A DNA stretch of 64,000 bases from UMGS1370 sp046957575 (lineage in GTDB: Bacteria > Bacillota > Clostridia > Lachnospirales > Lachnospiraceae). The position numbers were made by a program, and so were the translations under genes. Under the pieces are notes generated by a model, which saw nothing but the letters and a program-made list of their open reading frames with translations, was not told the DNA's origin and ran no database searches. The stretch is from assembly GCA_046957575.1 (NCBI GenBank), contig JBKUOG010000002.1:1-64000 (forward strand), in the 5' to 3' direction. Positions 16,531 to 26,075 of this stretch are shown piece after piece. Every line of letters starts with the position of its first letter. Position 1 is the stretch's first letter.

Positions 16531-18012
16531 TTATAATGTTACGCCCTGTTTGAAAATCGCCATGTCATGGAACCCGGCTTCTTCTGCTTTTACTTTTTTA
16601 CCAGATGCCACTTCCAGTACATAATCAAATAGATTCCGAGCCAGTTCTTCCTTCGTCATGTCTTCCACCATCCGGCCCGCGTTAAAATCAATCCAGTTGT
16701 CTTTATGGCCTGCCAATCCAGAGTTGCTGGAAATCTTTACAGTAGGCACAGGAGAGGCAAACGGAGTTCCCCGTCCGGTTGTAAATAAGACAATGTGGGC
16801 GCCGGACAAAGCCAGGGCTGTGGAAGCAACCAGATCATTTCCAGGTGCAGAAAGCAGATTCAGTCCTTTTGTCTTTACCGGTTCCGCATAAGCTAACACG
16901 CCTTTAACCGGCGCACTGCCCGACTTTTGGGTACATCCTAAAGACTTGTCCTCTAATGTGGAGATTCCTCCTTTTTTGTTGCCCGGAGAAGGATTCTCAT
17001 AGATAGTCTGGTCATGACGCGTAAAATAATTCTTGAAATCATTAATTAAATCAACGGTTTTGTCAAAAAGTTCCGGGGTCTCGCAGCGGTTCATTAAAAT
17101 CGTCTCCGCTCCAAACATTTCCGGTACTTCTGTCAGGATTGTCGTTCCCCCTTTAGAGACCAGAATATCGGAAAATGCTCCTACTACCGGATTGGCCGTA
17201 ATGCCCGATAAACCATCGGAGCCGCCGCATTTCATGCCGATAATCAGCTCACTGGCATCGATGGCTTCTCTGGAAAAGGCGCCTGCATAATCTGCCAGCT
17301 CTTCTAACAGCGCCATGGCTGCCTCCTGCTCATCTTCTGTATCCTGGCACTGTAAAAATTTTACTCTCCTGGGATCGTAATCTCCAATATAATCCATTAA
17401 TACCGGAATGCTGCTGTTTTCGCAGCCCAGCCCCAATACTAAAACACCGCCTGCATTGGGATGGTGAATCATATCTGCCAGCGCTTTTCTGGTATATTCC
17501 TGGTCATCCCCCATCTGGGAACATCCATAAGGGTGAGGAAATGCAATGACGTCTTCTACATTGCCCCCTACAAACTTCTGGGCTTTTTTCTCCAGAGCCT
17601 TTGCAATGGAATTGACGCAGCCAACAGTGGGAATAATCCAGAGTTCATTGCGCACACCCGCTTTTCCGTCTGATCTGCGGTATCCCTGAAAATATGCGTG
17701 TTCGGTTTCTTTTAAAGAACTGTCTACTGGTTCATATGTATAGGAGAGCAAATCGCCTAATGCGGTCTGCAGGTTGTGGACATGGACCCACTGGCCTTTT
17801 TGAATCTCTTTTTTGGCATGGCCAATGCAAAATCCATATTTCACAATGTCCTCTCCTTCTTTTATGGGCAGCAATGCAATCTTATGGCCCTGGGGAATTT
17901 CCTCCAATACAGTCACCTGCGCATCCCCTATCTGCAGTGTTTCCCCTTTTGCAACAGGGCGCAAGGCAACTGCCACATTGTCCGTTTCATTGATTTTTAC
18001 AAAATCCTGCAT
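16531..18012 (-). CDS. uxaA: Altronate dehydratase (fused UxaA)
   Basis: 493 residues, the usual length for the two-domain enzyme. An N-terminal SAF domain (about 1-95) is followed by the UxaA/GarD dehydratase domain: FQGYRRSDGKAGVRNELWIIPTVGC, HPYGCSQMGDD, GLGCENSS, MKCGGSDGLSGITANP with its conserved Cys residues for Fe binding. Dehydrates D-altronate to KDG, feeding kdgK and eda. It may also act on a related sugar acid. GAGGAG lies 10 bp before the ATG. Upstream is the second copy of the hairpin repeat. Confidence 0.88.
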   Translation of the reverse strand: MQDFVKINETDNVAVALRPVAKGETLQIGDAQVTVLEEIPQGHKIALLPIKEGEDIVKYGFCIGHAKKEIQKGQWVHVHNLQTALGDLLSYTYEPVDSSLKETEHAYFQGYRRSDGKAGVRNELWIIPTVGCVNSIAKALEKKAQKFVGGNVEDVIAFPHPYGCSQMGDDQEYTRKALADMIHHPNAGGVLVLGLGCENSSIPVLMDYIGDYDPRRVKFLQCQDTEDEQEAAMALLEELADYAGAFSREAIDASELIIGMKCGGSDGLSGITANPVVGAFSDILVSKGGTTILTEVPEMFGAETILMNRCETPELFDKTVDLINDFKNYFTRHDQTIYENPSPGNKKGGISTLEDKSLGCTQKSGSAPVKGVLAYAEPVKTKGLNLLSAPGNDLVASTALALSGAHIVLFTTGRGTPFASPVPTVKISSNSGLAGHKDNWIDFNAGRMVEDMTKEELARNLFDYVLEVASGKKVKAEEAGFHDMAIFKQGVTL

Positions 18013-18045
18013 ATCCTGTATTCTCCTCGCATTATAAAGTAGTAG

Positions 18046-18120
18046 TTAGGCGTTTGCGAAACGCCGCAAGCCGCATAAATACGGCATTTTTTGTTACCTA
18101 AAAACAAATAACTCCTCACC
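18046..18120 (-). repeat. Intergenic repeat, copy 2, with possible leader peptide
   Basis: On the minus strand: GTGAGGAGTTATTTG, then hairpins CCGTATTTATGCGG and GGCGTTTCGCAAACGCC, as in copy 1 at 13467-13541. A frame at 18087-18046 encodes MPYLCGLRRFANA and shares PYLCG and RFANA plus the stop with copy 1 despite small indels. It lies in the uxaA leader. Confidence 0.7.
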
Positions 18121-18189
18121 GGATATGGTATAATCGAGTTGTCTAAAAACTAAAATCCACAATCCATGAAAGGAGTTATTCTGATACCT

Positions 18190-18411
18190 ATGATACCATA
18201 TAAACAGCTTTCTTTGGCAGATATTTTTTCAGATTGCCATGAAAAATTTGATAATGACAAACCTGTGTTTCTTTCTCTATTGGAAACCCATATCGATATT
18301 GATGAGTTTATTCCAATTTCTGTTATGTTTTCAAGTTTGGCATTATTACGAACGGTCTGGGGATTATTCGCCATATTTGCTTTTATAACAAGGATTTCAT
18401 GGTTTCAATAA
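18190..18411 (+). pseudogene. IS1182-family transposase, N-terminal remnant
   Basis: Begins MIPYKQLSLADIFSDCHEKF and continues DNDKPVFLSLL and HIDIDEFIPIS, matching the usual start of IS1182-type transposases, then loses similarity and stops. Full-length members are about 450-550 residues; here only about 45 are recognisable. It lies between divergent uxaA and the lacI-type gene, so it is a relic rather than a working gene. Confidence 0.55.
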
Positions 18412-18440
18412 GGCTGCAATCACAGGTTCTTCCTGTCAAT

Positions 18441-18559
18441 ATTGTAAGCGCTTACAATTATTTTACAGACTTTACTTAAAAAAGTCAATCAAAAAATAAA
18501 ACCGGTTGCAATCTTTGTGGAAAATGGGTATAATGGCAATAGGTTGTAAGTGCTTACAG
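18441..18559 (+). promoter_or_regulatory. lacI-uxaC promoter with two LacI-type operators
   Basis: Promoter TTGCAA (18506-18511), 17-bp spacer, TATAAT (18529-18534). Operator 1 is a perfect palindrome ATTGTAAGCGCTTACAAT (18441-18458); operator 2, TTGTAAGTGCTTACAG (18544-18559), overlaps the transcription start region. Two sites about 100 bp apart allow looping, consistent with autoregulation by the LacI protein; catabolite control is an alternative reader of such sites. Confidence 0.82.
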
Positions 18560-18585
18560 CCATTTGCTGACTGCGAGGTATCTGC

Positions 18586-19584
18586 ATGAATATTTACGAT
18601 GTATCAAAAAAAGCAGGGGTTTCTATCGCTACTGTTTCCCGCGTACTAAATGGAAATCCCAATGTTAGTGAAAAGACGCGGAACAAAGTGCTTTCTATTA
18701 TGAATGAACTGGGCTACACCCCTAACATTTTTGCCAGAGGTCTGGGGTTAAATACCATAAAGACCATCGGCATCATGTGTTCCGATTCTTCTGATCTGTA
18801 CCTTGCCAATGCCATCTATTATTTAGAGCGGGAACTGCGAAGCAGAGGATATGATTCCATTTTGTGCTGTACGGGCACTGATTTGGAAACCAAGCAGAAA
18901 TACTTTGATTTGCTCCGCTCCAAACGGGTAGACGCCATCATTCTGGCCGGCTCTAAATTTGTAGAAATGAAGCCCAAAGACAATGCCTACCTGATCGATG
19001 CAGCCAAATTCCTGCCGATTATGCTGGTCAACGGGTATCTGGAAGGAGACAACATCTACTCTACCCTCTGCGATGACCATTCTGCTGCCTATAAAGCCTG
19101 CACAGGTCTGATTGAATCCGGAGTCCGCAGTCTTTTATATCTCTATACCAGCTATTCTTACAGCGGTCTCAATAAACTGCAGGGATATAAAGATGCACTG
19201 ACAGACAAGGGACTTCCCATCCAGGAGGAATACATCTGCCAGTGTCCGAAGGATGTGGCCAGCGCCCAGGCCCTCTGCCAGAAGCTTTACAAAGACGGGT
19301 TGCGATTTGACGGCGTTCTGGCTTCTGACGACTCCTTAGCAGTGGGAGCTGTCAAATTTGCTCACCAGGAAGGGATTGCCATTCCTGAATCTCTTTCTGT
19401 CATCGGCTACAACAATTCCATTCTCGCCCAGTGCTCCTACCCGGAGCTGACTTCTATCGACAGCAAAGTGGAAGCGCTGTGCATTACTACGGTCAACACA
19501 TTAATGGGAGTCTTTGACAGCGCCAACGTTCCTGCCAAAACCACCATTTCTGCTGACATTATAAAACGGGGAACCACTCACTAA
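18586..19584 (+). CDS. LacI-family transcriptional regulator
   Basis: 332 residues: LacI HTH (IYDVSKKAGVSIATVSRVLNG, 3-23) with hinge helix, then a periplasmic-binding-protein-like ligand domain ending VIGYNNSILAQCSYPELTSID. Two operators of the class it should bind lie upstream. It is followed 34 bp later by uxaC, so it probably controls hexuronate isomerisation. The inducer is unknown. Confidence 0.88.
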   Translation: MNIYDVSKKAGVSIATVSRVLNGNPNVSEKTRNKVLSIMNELGYTPNIFARGLGLNTIKTIGIMCSDSSDLYLANAIYYLERELRSRGYDSILCCTGTDLETKQKYFDLLRSKRVDAIILAGSKFVEMKPKDNAYLIDAAKFLPIMLVNGYLEGDNIYSTLCDDHSAAYKACTGLIESGVRSLLYLYTSYSYSGLNKLQGYKDALTDKGLPIQEEYICQCPKDVASAQALCQKLYKDGLRFDGVLASDDSLAVGAVKFAHQEGIAIPESLSVIGYNNSILAQCSYPELTSIDSKVEALCITTVNTLMGVFDSANVPAKTTISADIIKRGTTH

Positions 19585-19618
19585 TTGTTATCAATTTATC
19601 AACAAGGAGGATTTACAC

Positions 19619-21028
19619 ATGAAACCATTTATGGACAAAGATTTCCTGCTTTCTACAGACATGGCAAAAACTTTGTATCACGATTACGCAGAGCCCATGC
19701 CTATTGTAGACTATCACTGCCATATCAATCCTCAGGAAATTTACGAGGACCGCAAGTTTGACAATATTACTCAGGTATGGCTGGGCGGCGATCACTACAA
19801 ATGGCGCCAGATGCGTTCCAACGGTGTAGAAGAAACCTATATCACCGGAGATGCTTCTGACAGAGAAAAATTCCAGAAATGGGCGGAAACCATGCCGAAG
19901 CTGATCGGCAATCCTTTATACCACTGGAGTCATTTGGAACTGCGCAGATATTTTGGATATGAAGGCTATTTAAACGGCGATACTGCTGAAGAAGTATGGA
20001 ATCTTTGCAATGACAAACTGCAAAACGATCCGTCCATGACCGTCCGCGGGCTGATCCGCCGCTACAATGTAAAGCTGATCTGCACCACCGACGATCCCAT
20101 CGATACTTTGGAGTGGCATGAAAAGATTGCTGATGATGAAAGCTGCAAAGATATCAAGGTTCTTCCTGCATGGCGTCCGGACAAGGCCCTCAATGTGGAA
20201 AAAGCTACTTATGCTGACTACATTGCCCAGTTGTCCAGGGTAAGCGGTGTAGAGATTCTGGATTTTGCGTCTTTAAAAGAAGCATTAAAAGTCCGCATGG
20301 ATTACTTTGCAAAGAGAGGATGCAATGTATCTGACCACGCATTGGAGTATGTAATGTATCAGCCGGCATCTGATGAAGAAGTAGATGCCATCATCGCAAA
20401 AGGATTAAAGGGACAAGCTGTAACCAGAGAAGAGGAATTAAAGTACAAGACTGCATTTATGCTGTTTATTGCAAAAGAGTACAACCGTCTGGGCTGGATT
20501 ATGCAGCTTCACTATGGATGCAAGCGTGATAATAATGCCATGATGTTTGAAAAGCTGGGACCTGACACTGGATTTGACTGTATCAACAACTACGCTCCAA
20601 GTGCACAGATGGCTGACTTCTTAAATGCATTAAGTGCAACCGGCGAAGTTCCGAAAACTATTTTATACTCCTTAAATCCCAATGACAATGCTTCCATCGG
20701 CACTATCTTAGGCTGTTTCCAGAGCGCGCCTGCAGGCCGCATCCAGCAGGGATCTGCCTGGTGGTTCAATGATCACAAGACCGGCATGAGAGACCAGATG
20801 GTAAGCCTTGCCAATTTAGGCTGCCTTGGCAATTTTATTGGAATGCTCACAGATTCCAGAAGTTTCCTGTCCTACACCAGACACGAATATTTCCGCAGAA
20901 TCCTCTGCGATTTAATCGGCGGATGGGTAGAAAACGGCGAATATCCTGCTGACATGAAGGCTTTGGAGGAAATCATAAAAGGCATCTCCTACAACAATGT
21001 GATCCGGTATTTTAAGTTTGATATCTAA
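19619..21028 (+). CDS. uxaC: Glucuronate (uronate) isomerase
   Basis: 469 residues, the normal family length. It has the amidohydrolase-like metal motif VDYHCHINPQEIYED near 30, the family block LICTTDDPIDTLEWH, LQLHYGCKRDNN-type region (QLHYGCKRDNNAM) and SAWWFNDHKTGMRDQM. Converts glucuronate to fructuronate and galacturonate to tagaturonate, the entry step of the pathway whose later steps are encoded at 12407-18012. AAGGAGG lies 7 bp before the ATG. The fructuronate/tagaturonate reductase step is not encoded in this window. Confidence 0.95.
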   Translation: MKPFMDKDFLLSTDMAKTLYHDYAEPMPIVDYHCHINPQEIYEDRKFDNITQVWLGGDHYKWRQMRSNGVEETYITGDASDREKFQKWAETMPKLIGNPLYHWSHLELRRYFGYEGYLNGDTAEEVWNLCNDKLQNDPSMTVRGLIRRYNVKLICTTDDPIDTLEWHEKIADDESCKDIKVLPAWRPDKALNVEKATYADYIAQLSRVSGVEILDFASLKEALKVRMDYFAKRGCNVSDHALEYVMYQPASDEEVDAIIAKGLKGQAVTREEELKYKTAFMLFIAKEYNRLGWIMQLHYGCKRDNNAMMFEKLGPDTGFDCINNYAPSAQMADFLNALSATGEVPKTILYSLNPNDNASIGTILGCFQSAPAGRIQQGSAWWFNDHKTGMRDQMVSLANLGCLGNFIGMLTDSRSFLSYTRHEYFRRILCDLIGGWVENGEYPADMKALEEIIKGISYNNVIRYFKFDI

Positions 21029-21040
21029 ATCCTGCAACAT

Positions 21041-21076
21041 TTAAGACGGCGGAGAAATCGTATCCCGCCGTCTTAA
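21041..21076. terminator. Hairpin between convergent uxaC and FAD oxidoreductase genes
   Basis: Perfect 12-bp stem TTAAGACGGCGG / CCGCCGTCTTAA with a 12-base loop. It lacks a strong T-run on either side, but its place between convergent genes favours a terminator role. Confidence 0.65.
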
Positions 21077-21090
21077 GCTGTTCGCCTATT

Positions 21091-22866
21091 CTATTCATAT
21101 ACCCTTACTTCATAAATACATGCCTTTGGACTTTTGCAGGTAGACAGCACTTTTATTGCAATCTCATCACACATACAGCTTTCTGGAAAATGGATTACCT
21201 GAAGCCGCTGCCCTTCGCTGTTCTTTCTTAAAGTTTGAACCGTTTCTCCATCTAGTTTTAATTCTAGTTCATATTCTTTAATCAGTTCGGATGGTGAGTG
21301 AAATTCCTGACGTCCCAGCACATTTTCATCAATAGACGGAGTAATCTCTCTGGATAAGTTGGAGTCAAATGTCAGACGAATCTCTTTCACTTTAGTCTGC
21401 CCGGGCATCAAAAGACTTAAAATCGGCTTTTCATCCCCCTCCATATTGCAGCGCCAGCAATTCTGGTTTTCTCCAATCGTTCTTCCCCAGCCGTTTATGA
21501 CGTTTTCCGGTTCACATCCCGGATCCTGGCGGTTGGCTTTTACAAAAGCAGTTCTGGCCAGATCCAAATCATCTTCATTTTTAAATCCCGGAATAAAACA
21601 GTCATCTTTTAAAAGCTGCTGCTGCAGTTCTCGGATATGCTTTAAAACGCCTCTGGGACTTTCTTTTTTCCGCAATGCGATAGCAGCTGCTGTCCCCACT
21701 GCCTGACCGACCACACTGCAGGTTCCCATTACCCTGGTCGAGGAAAATGCAATATGACTGCAGCTAATGGCTCTTCCGCCTAAAAACAGATTCTCAATAT
21801 TAACAGAATACAGGCTGCGGTATGGGATGGTATAAATGTCATCGACATGATTCCATACAGTTGGATTGTCATTTTCGTTTAAAAAACCTTCTACTGTATG
21901 AACATCCATCGGCCATCCGCCATAGGCCACTGCATCATCAAAAATTCTGCTCTCGTTAATATCATGTTCTGTAAGAACGTAGTCTCCAATCAGACGCCTG
22001 CTCTCCCGCTTTCCCGGAAGAAATCCAACCCACTCCAAATCCATCTTGTCCGCGCCATGATCCCCACCGTTTTTAATGTGATCCCATACTCCGTAAACTG
22101 CCTTTAAAAGTTCATCCCGAAGCTCTTCCGCATCCGATATTGTATCCAATGTCTTCCCTCCCAGTTCAATCCACCAATAGCCAGATTTTACGGATGTATG
22201 TTCCCGAAACCTTAACTGTTCTTCCGTATAGGTGTTGGCCCACTTAGGAGGGATAAATGTCACTGGTTTTCCTGCATCTTTTGCCAGAAACATCAGGGAA
22301 TTTCCCATTGTATACGAATCCTCTCTATCAGGCGCAAGACTTTCTCCATATTCGCCTTTTCCTTCTCTTCCTTTTCTGAATACAGCACCTGCCAGAAGTC
22401 CCAGGGTCCCGTCTCCCGTTCCGTCCATAAAATAGGTTCCCTGGATCCGGAATACCTTTTCCGTTGTCATCTGAACTGCTCTTATCCCCTGAATCCGATT
22501 GCCCTCAACATAAACTTCTGTCATATGGGTATTTAAATACAGACTTAAATTTTCCTGAAAATGGACGGTTTCCCAGAGAACTGTATCAAAAATCGGGTAA
22601 TTCATAGTCGGATTGCGCCGCTTATTCTCCAAAAGAATTTCTTCTAAAATACCGGTCTCTCTGGCATCTGGACGGCTCATATGATGATCCGCTCCGCAGA
22701 TATGCATCCGATGCTCAGATCCGGCATTGCCTCCTAAAATTGGCCGATTCTGTATTAATGCTGTTTTGACGCCTTTCCTTGCTGCTGCTACAGCAGCACA
22801 GACACCTGACATCCCACCCCCTACTACTACAAAATCATAGGATTTATCAATCACTGCTTTTTCCAT
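21091..22866 (-). CDS. FAD-dependent oxidoreductase with C-terminal accessory domain
   Basis: 591 residues. The Rossmann motif VVVGGGMSGVCAAVAAARKG at about 12-31 and LGGNAGSEHRMHICGADHH follow the FAD_oxidored (PF12831) pattern, with DGTGDGTLGLLAGA and LGGRAISCSHIAFSSTRVMGTC as later FAD contacts. Residues after about 430 form a beta-rich extra domain (LLMPGQTKVKEIRLTFDS). Such enzymes are often next to carbohydrate ABC importers. Last gene of the 27458-21091 cluster. The substrate is unknown; sugar or sugar-acid oxidation is inferred from context. Confidence 0.82.
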   Translation of the reverse strand: MEKAVIDKSYDFVVVGGGMSGVCAAVAAARKGVKTALIQNRPILGGNAGSEHRMHICGADHHMSRPDARETGILEEILLENKRRNPTMNYPIFDTVLWETVHFQENLSLYLNTHMTEVYVEGNRIQGIRAVQMTTEKVFRIQGTYFMDGTGDGTLGLLAGAVFRKGREGKGEYGESLAPDREDSYTMGNSLMFLAKDAGKPVTFIPPKWANTYTEEQLRFREHTSVKSGYWWIELGGKTLDTISDAEELRDELLKAVYGVWDHIKNGGDHGADKMDLEWVGFLPGKRESRRLIGDYVLTEHDINESRIFDDAVAYGGWPMDVHTVEGFLNENDNPTVWNHVDDIYTIPYRSLYSVNIENLFLGGRAISCSHIAFSSTRVMGTCSVVGQAVGTAAAIALRKKESPRGVLKHIRELQQQLLKDDCFIPGFKNEDDLDLARTAFVKANRQDPGCEPENVINGWGRTIGENQNCWRCNMEGDEKPILSLLMPGQTKVKEIRLTFDSNLSREITPSIDENVLGRQEFHSPSELIKEYELELKLDGETVQTLRKNSEGQRLQVIHFPESCMCDEIAIKVLSTCKSPKACIYEVRVYE

Positions 22867-22890
22867 CTGCTCACCTCAGCAACTAATACT

Positions 22891-24201
22891 TTAGGGAGTT
22901 ACTCCCAGTTCTTTCAGGCGATTCTGCACTTTAACTGGTTCCAGATTTCTCGGCAGAATCCCTTCTTTTACACAAATAGAGGCTGCAATTCCCACTGATT
23001 GCCCCATATTGGCGCAGATAGGCATAACCCGATAATTGGAATGGGCCATATGGGTTCCGCAGATATCACGCCCTGCCAGATACAGGTTTTCTACCTCTAA
23101 GGGAACAAAGCAGCCATACGGAATCGTATAGCCTTTTGTCTGTGTAAATTTTTGCTGGCATCCAGTCTCATCCAGTCCATTTCCTGTCATATTGTGTACA
23201 TCAAAATTAAAGCTGGCTTTTGTTACGATCCATTCTTCAAACACTCTTGCTTCTAAAATATCTTTTTCTGTAATCTCCGCCTCTCCCTTAAAATGTCTGG
23301 TTTCCCTTACACCAATCAGGGACGCAGAACTTATCAGATAACAATGTTCAAAACCCGGGACAAATTTTCTAAGAAACTCTACAATTGCATCCATCTGGCG
23401 TCTGCACACCAGAGTTGCCTTGGTCAAATCTCTGGTATCTGTTCCATCAATTCCTGTGCAGTTTGTCATATTACAGGTTACCACGCCTGGAAGGGTTGTT
23501 TTATATAAAAGTACATGACCAGCTGGAGCAGGCAGATATTCTTTTCCTAATTCCTGTATATCTCCGGCCGGAATCTGAAAGTTTTCCTCAAATGAGCCTG
23601 GGAATACCCCTCGTTTTACATCTACGCCGGCCACTTTAAACATAATGGAAACTGGCTGCATCCGTCCATCCCTTTCTCTTCCTACAAAATAAGGTGCTCC
23701 TGCCCTTGCAGCAATATCTCCATCCCCAGTAGCGTCAATTACAATTTTAGCCTCTATCGCCCTGCGCCCAGATTTGCTTTCTGTAATTACGCCTTTTATC
23801 GTACTTCCATCCATAATTGGTTCACACGCAAAGGTATATAACTGCAGTTCTACTCCAGCCTCGTCTAACATATTTAAAAATACGGTTTTCAATTTTTCCG
23901 GGTTAATAATCTGTCTTGGGCTTCCATTTATTTTATGAACTTCTCCTGCTTCAGAACAATCTGCTGAACGTTCCAGAATTTCTTCATAAAATCCTCCTTC
24001 TGTATTGCCTGTCCAGTGACTCATCAGTCCTGCTGTAGCAATTCCTCCTACATCTCCGCTCTGTTCCACCAACACTGTTTTTGCTCCTTCCCTGGCCGCA
24101 CAGATTGCTGCTGAAACTCCGGCCGGTCCTGAACCAAGCACCAGAACATCGCACTCTGCTGCTACCGGAATCTGTTTTTGAGGTTCTGTTATATATTTCA
24201 T
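22891..24201 (-). CDS. FAD-dependent oxidoreductase
   Basis: 436 residues, PF12831-type. N-terminal dinucleotide fold VLVLGSGPAGVSAAICAAREG, then VGGIATAGLMSHW, the second FAD motif VIDATGDGDIAARAGAP and the C-terminal YLAGRDICGTHMAHSNYRVM. It is a paralogue of the larger oxidoreductase downstream (24 bp away) and lies 14 bp after the permease gene, so one operon is likely. No signal peptide: cytosolic. Confidence 0.84.
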   Translation of the reverse strand: MKYITEPQKQIPVAAECDVLVLGSGPAGVSAAICAAREGAKTVLVEQSGDVGGIATAGLMSHWTGNTEGGFYEEILERSADCSEAGEVHKINGSPRQIINPEKLKTVFLNMLDEAGVELQLYTFACEPIMDGSTIKGVITESKSGRRAIEAKIVIDATGDGDIAARAGAPYFVGRERDGRMQPVSIMFKVAGVDVKRGVFPGSFEENFQIPAGDIQELGKEYLPAPAGHVLLYKTTLPGVVTCNMTNCTGIDGTDTRDLTKATLVCRRQMDAIVEFLRKFVPGFEHCYLISSASLIGVRETRHFKGEAEITEKDILEARVFEEWIVTKASFNFDVHNMTGNGLDETGCQQKFTQTKGYTIPYGCFVPLEVENLYLAGRDICGTHMAHSNYRVMPICANMGQSVGIAASICVKEGILPRNLEPVKVQNRLKELGVTP

Positions 24202-24215
24202 AATATTCCTCTCTC

Positions 24216-25091
24216 CTATCCTTTCACTGCTCCGGCTACTAACCCTTTTACAAAGAATTTCTGTCCAAACAGGAATACCAGAAATGCTGGGATCAACGCA
24301 GACGCGGCAGCAGCCATTACCAGATTATATTCAGTAACGCTTTCTTCAATAAAGTTGGTCAGCGCAATCGGAATGGTATACAACCTCCAGTCGCTTAAAA
24401 ATACCAGCGGCTCTAAATAGCTGTTCCAATTCCATAAAAATACTACCATTGCCAGAGACGCCATACTTGGTTTTGCAATAGGAACCATGATTTTTGCCCA
24501 GATTACATATTCATTAGCCCCGTCCACTCTGGCAGACTCACGAAGTTCATCTGGAATCTGCATGAAATACTGCCTCATCAGGAATGTACCGGTAATGGTA
24601 ATAAGTCCTGGAAGAATTAATGTCAGGTGAGTTCCGGTAAGTCCCATCTTATTAAACATGACAAACTTTGGAATCAGAGTAATCTGACTTGGAATCATCA
24701 TGGTCGCCAGATACAGAAGGAACAGCACATTGCGTCCTCTGAATTTAATTTTCGCAAAAGCGTAACCGGCCAGAGTACTGGTCAGCACCGATCCGATCAG
24801 ATTAATGACTGCTATTTTGATAGAATTTAAATAGGCCAGGCCAAAATGGTAGTCTCTTGCTGCAATCCCGCCAATATTCCATACTTTTTTATAGTTATCC
24901 GGATAAAAGTAATCTGGTATCCAGTCAATCGGAAGTTTCATAACATCCAAAGGAAGCTTCATGGAAGCGGAAATCATCCAGATAAATGGAGTAACCATCG
25001 AAATTGCCAGCGCTCCTACCAATACTGTACATACCAGCCTCCGAATCAGACGTTTCTGTTTTTCTCTTCCCGTCTTTTTCTTATTTGGCAT
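24216..25091 (-). CDS. Carbohydrate ABC transporter permease (MalG type)
   Basis: 291 residues, six predicted membrane helices and the EAA loop RESARVDGANEYVIWAKIMV-type motif that docks to the ATPase. C-terminus FGQKFFVKGLVAGAVKG is family-typical. CUT1 sugar importer subunit. No ATPase gene is near, so it presumably uses a shared MsmX-type ATPase encoded elsewhere, which is known for this family in Firmicutes. Confidence 0.9.
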   Translation of the reverse strand: MPNKKKTGREKQKRLIRRLVCTVLVGALAISMVTPFIWMISASMKLPLDVMKLPIDWIPDYFYPDNYKKVWNIGGIAARDYHFGLAYLNSIKIAVINLIGSVLTSTLAGYAFAKIKFRGRNVLFLLYLATMMIPSQITLIPKFVMFNKMGLTGTHLTLILPGLITITGTFLMRQYFMQIPDELRESARVDGANEYVIWAKIMVPIAKPSMASLAMVVFLWNWNSYLEPLVFLSDWRLYTIPIALTNFIEESVTEYNLVMAAAASALIPAFLVFLFGQKFFVKGLVAGAVKG

Positions 25092-25110
25092 ATCCGTTCC
25101 TCTCCCTTCT

Positions 25111-26004
25111 TTAATAACTTACCCATTTTTTCTGTCCCTTCCACTGAATCATGGTTACAGCAAACAAAATGAGAAACAGAATCCAGGACATGGCGGATGC
25201 ATAACCCATACGGTAAAATGTAAATGCAGATGTATAAATATAATATACCAATACATTTGTAGCGGTTCCAGGGCCTCCTCTTGTCATAATCTGAATCGGT
25301 GCGAACACCTGGAAAGAGGTGACAAATGTAGTAATTACCAGGAAAAATGTAGTTGGAGATAAAAATGGTATTGTAAGTTTAAAAAACTTTGTTATTTCAC
25401 TTGCACCGTCAATCTCCGCTGCTTCATAAATGTCCTGAGGAAGTCCCTGGATAGCTGATGTATAGATCATAATCGCATATCCCACACCGGACCAGATTGT
25501 CATCAAAATAATCGCAGACAATGCCCAGTGACTGTCTCCCAGCCATTGAGGCGGATTTTCCACTCCCAGTGCTTTTACCAGCTGGGTAAACGGTCCCCAC
25601 GGAGAATACATCATTACCCATACAATTGCTACTGCAACTACATTGGAAATATAGGGCATAAACATGGCCAGACGAATAGGCAGCTTGGCAAAACAGAACT
25701 TATCAATTACAACAGACAGCACCAATGCCAGAAAAATCGTGATTGGTACGACTGCTACTGCAAAAACAATGGTATTTACCAACGAACTGGTAAACCACTC
25801 GTCCTTCCACATATCAATAAAGTTCTGAAAACCAATGAAATTCCAGTTGCCAAATCCCTGAGTATAATCCCAGTCTGTCAGGCTGATGATCAGCGAAAAA
25901 ACCATTGGAAACAGTGTAAACAGCAGAACTCCGATAATATTCGGCAGAATAAACGAATATCCAATTAAATCTATCTTCATCTGTTTACTCAGTTTAAACT
26001 TCAT
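25111..26004 (-). CDS. Carbohydrate ABC transporter permease (MalF type)
   Basis: 297 residues, six membrane helices, EAA loop EAAEIDGASEITKFFKLTIP followed by FLSPTTFF. Partner of the MalG-type permease 19 bp downstream; together they form the channel of a CUT1 importer. Upstream is the substrate-binding lipoprotein. Confidence 0.9.
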   Translation of the reverse strand: MKFKLSKQMKIDLIGYSFILPNIIGVLLFTLFPMVFSLIISLTDWDYTQGFGNWNFIGFQNFIDMWKDEWFTSSLVNTIVFAVAVVPITIFLALVLSVVIDKFCFAKLPIRLAMFMPYISNVVAVAIVWVMMYSPWGPFTQLVKALGVENPPQWLGDSHWALSAIILMTIWSGVGYAIMIYTSAIQGLPQDIYEAAEIDGASEITKFFKLTIPFLSPTTFFLVITTFVTSFQVFAPIQIMTRGGPGTATNVLVYYIYTSAFTFYRMGYASAMSWILFLILFAVTMIQWKGQKKWVSY

Positions 26005-26075
26005 CCGGATTCCTCCTTTCTTTCAGAAGTCATACTGCAAAATGACAGGTTCATTCTGCAGCATGCTTTTATTTT

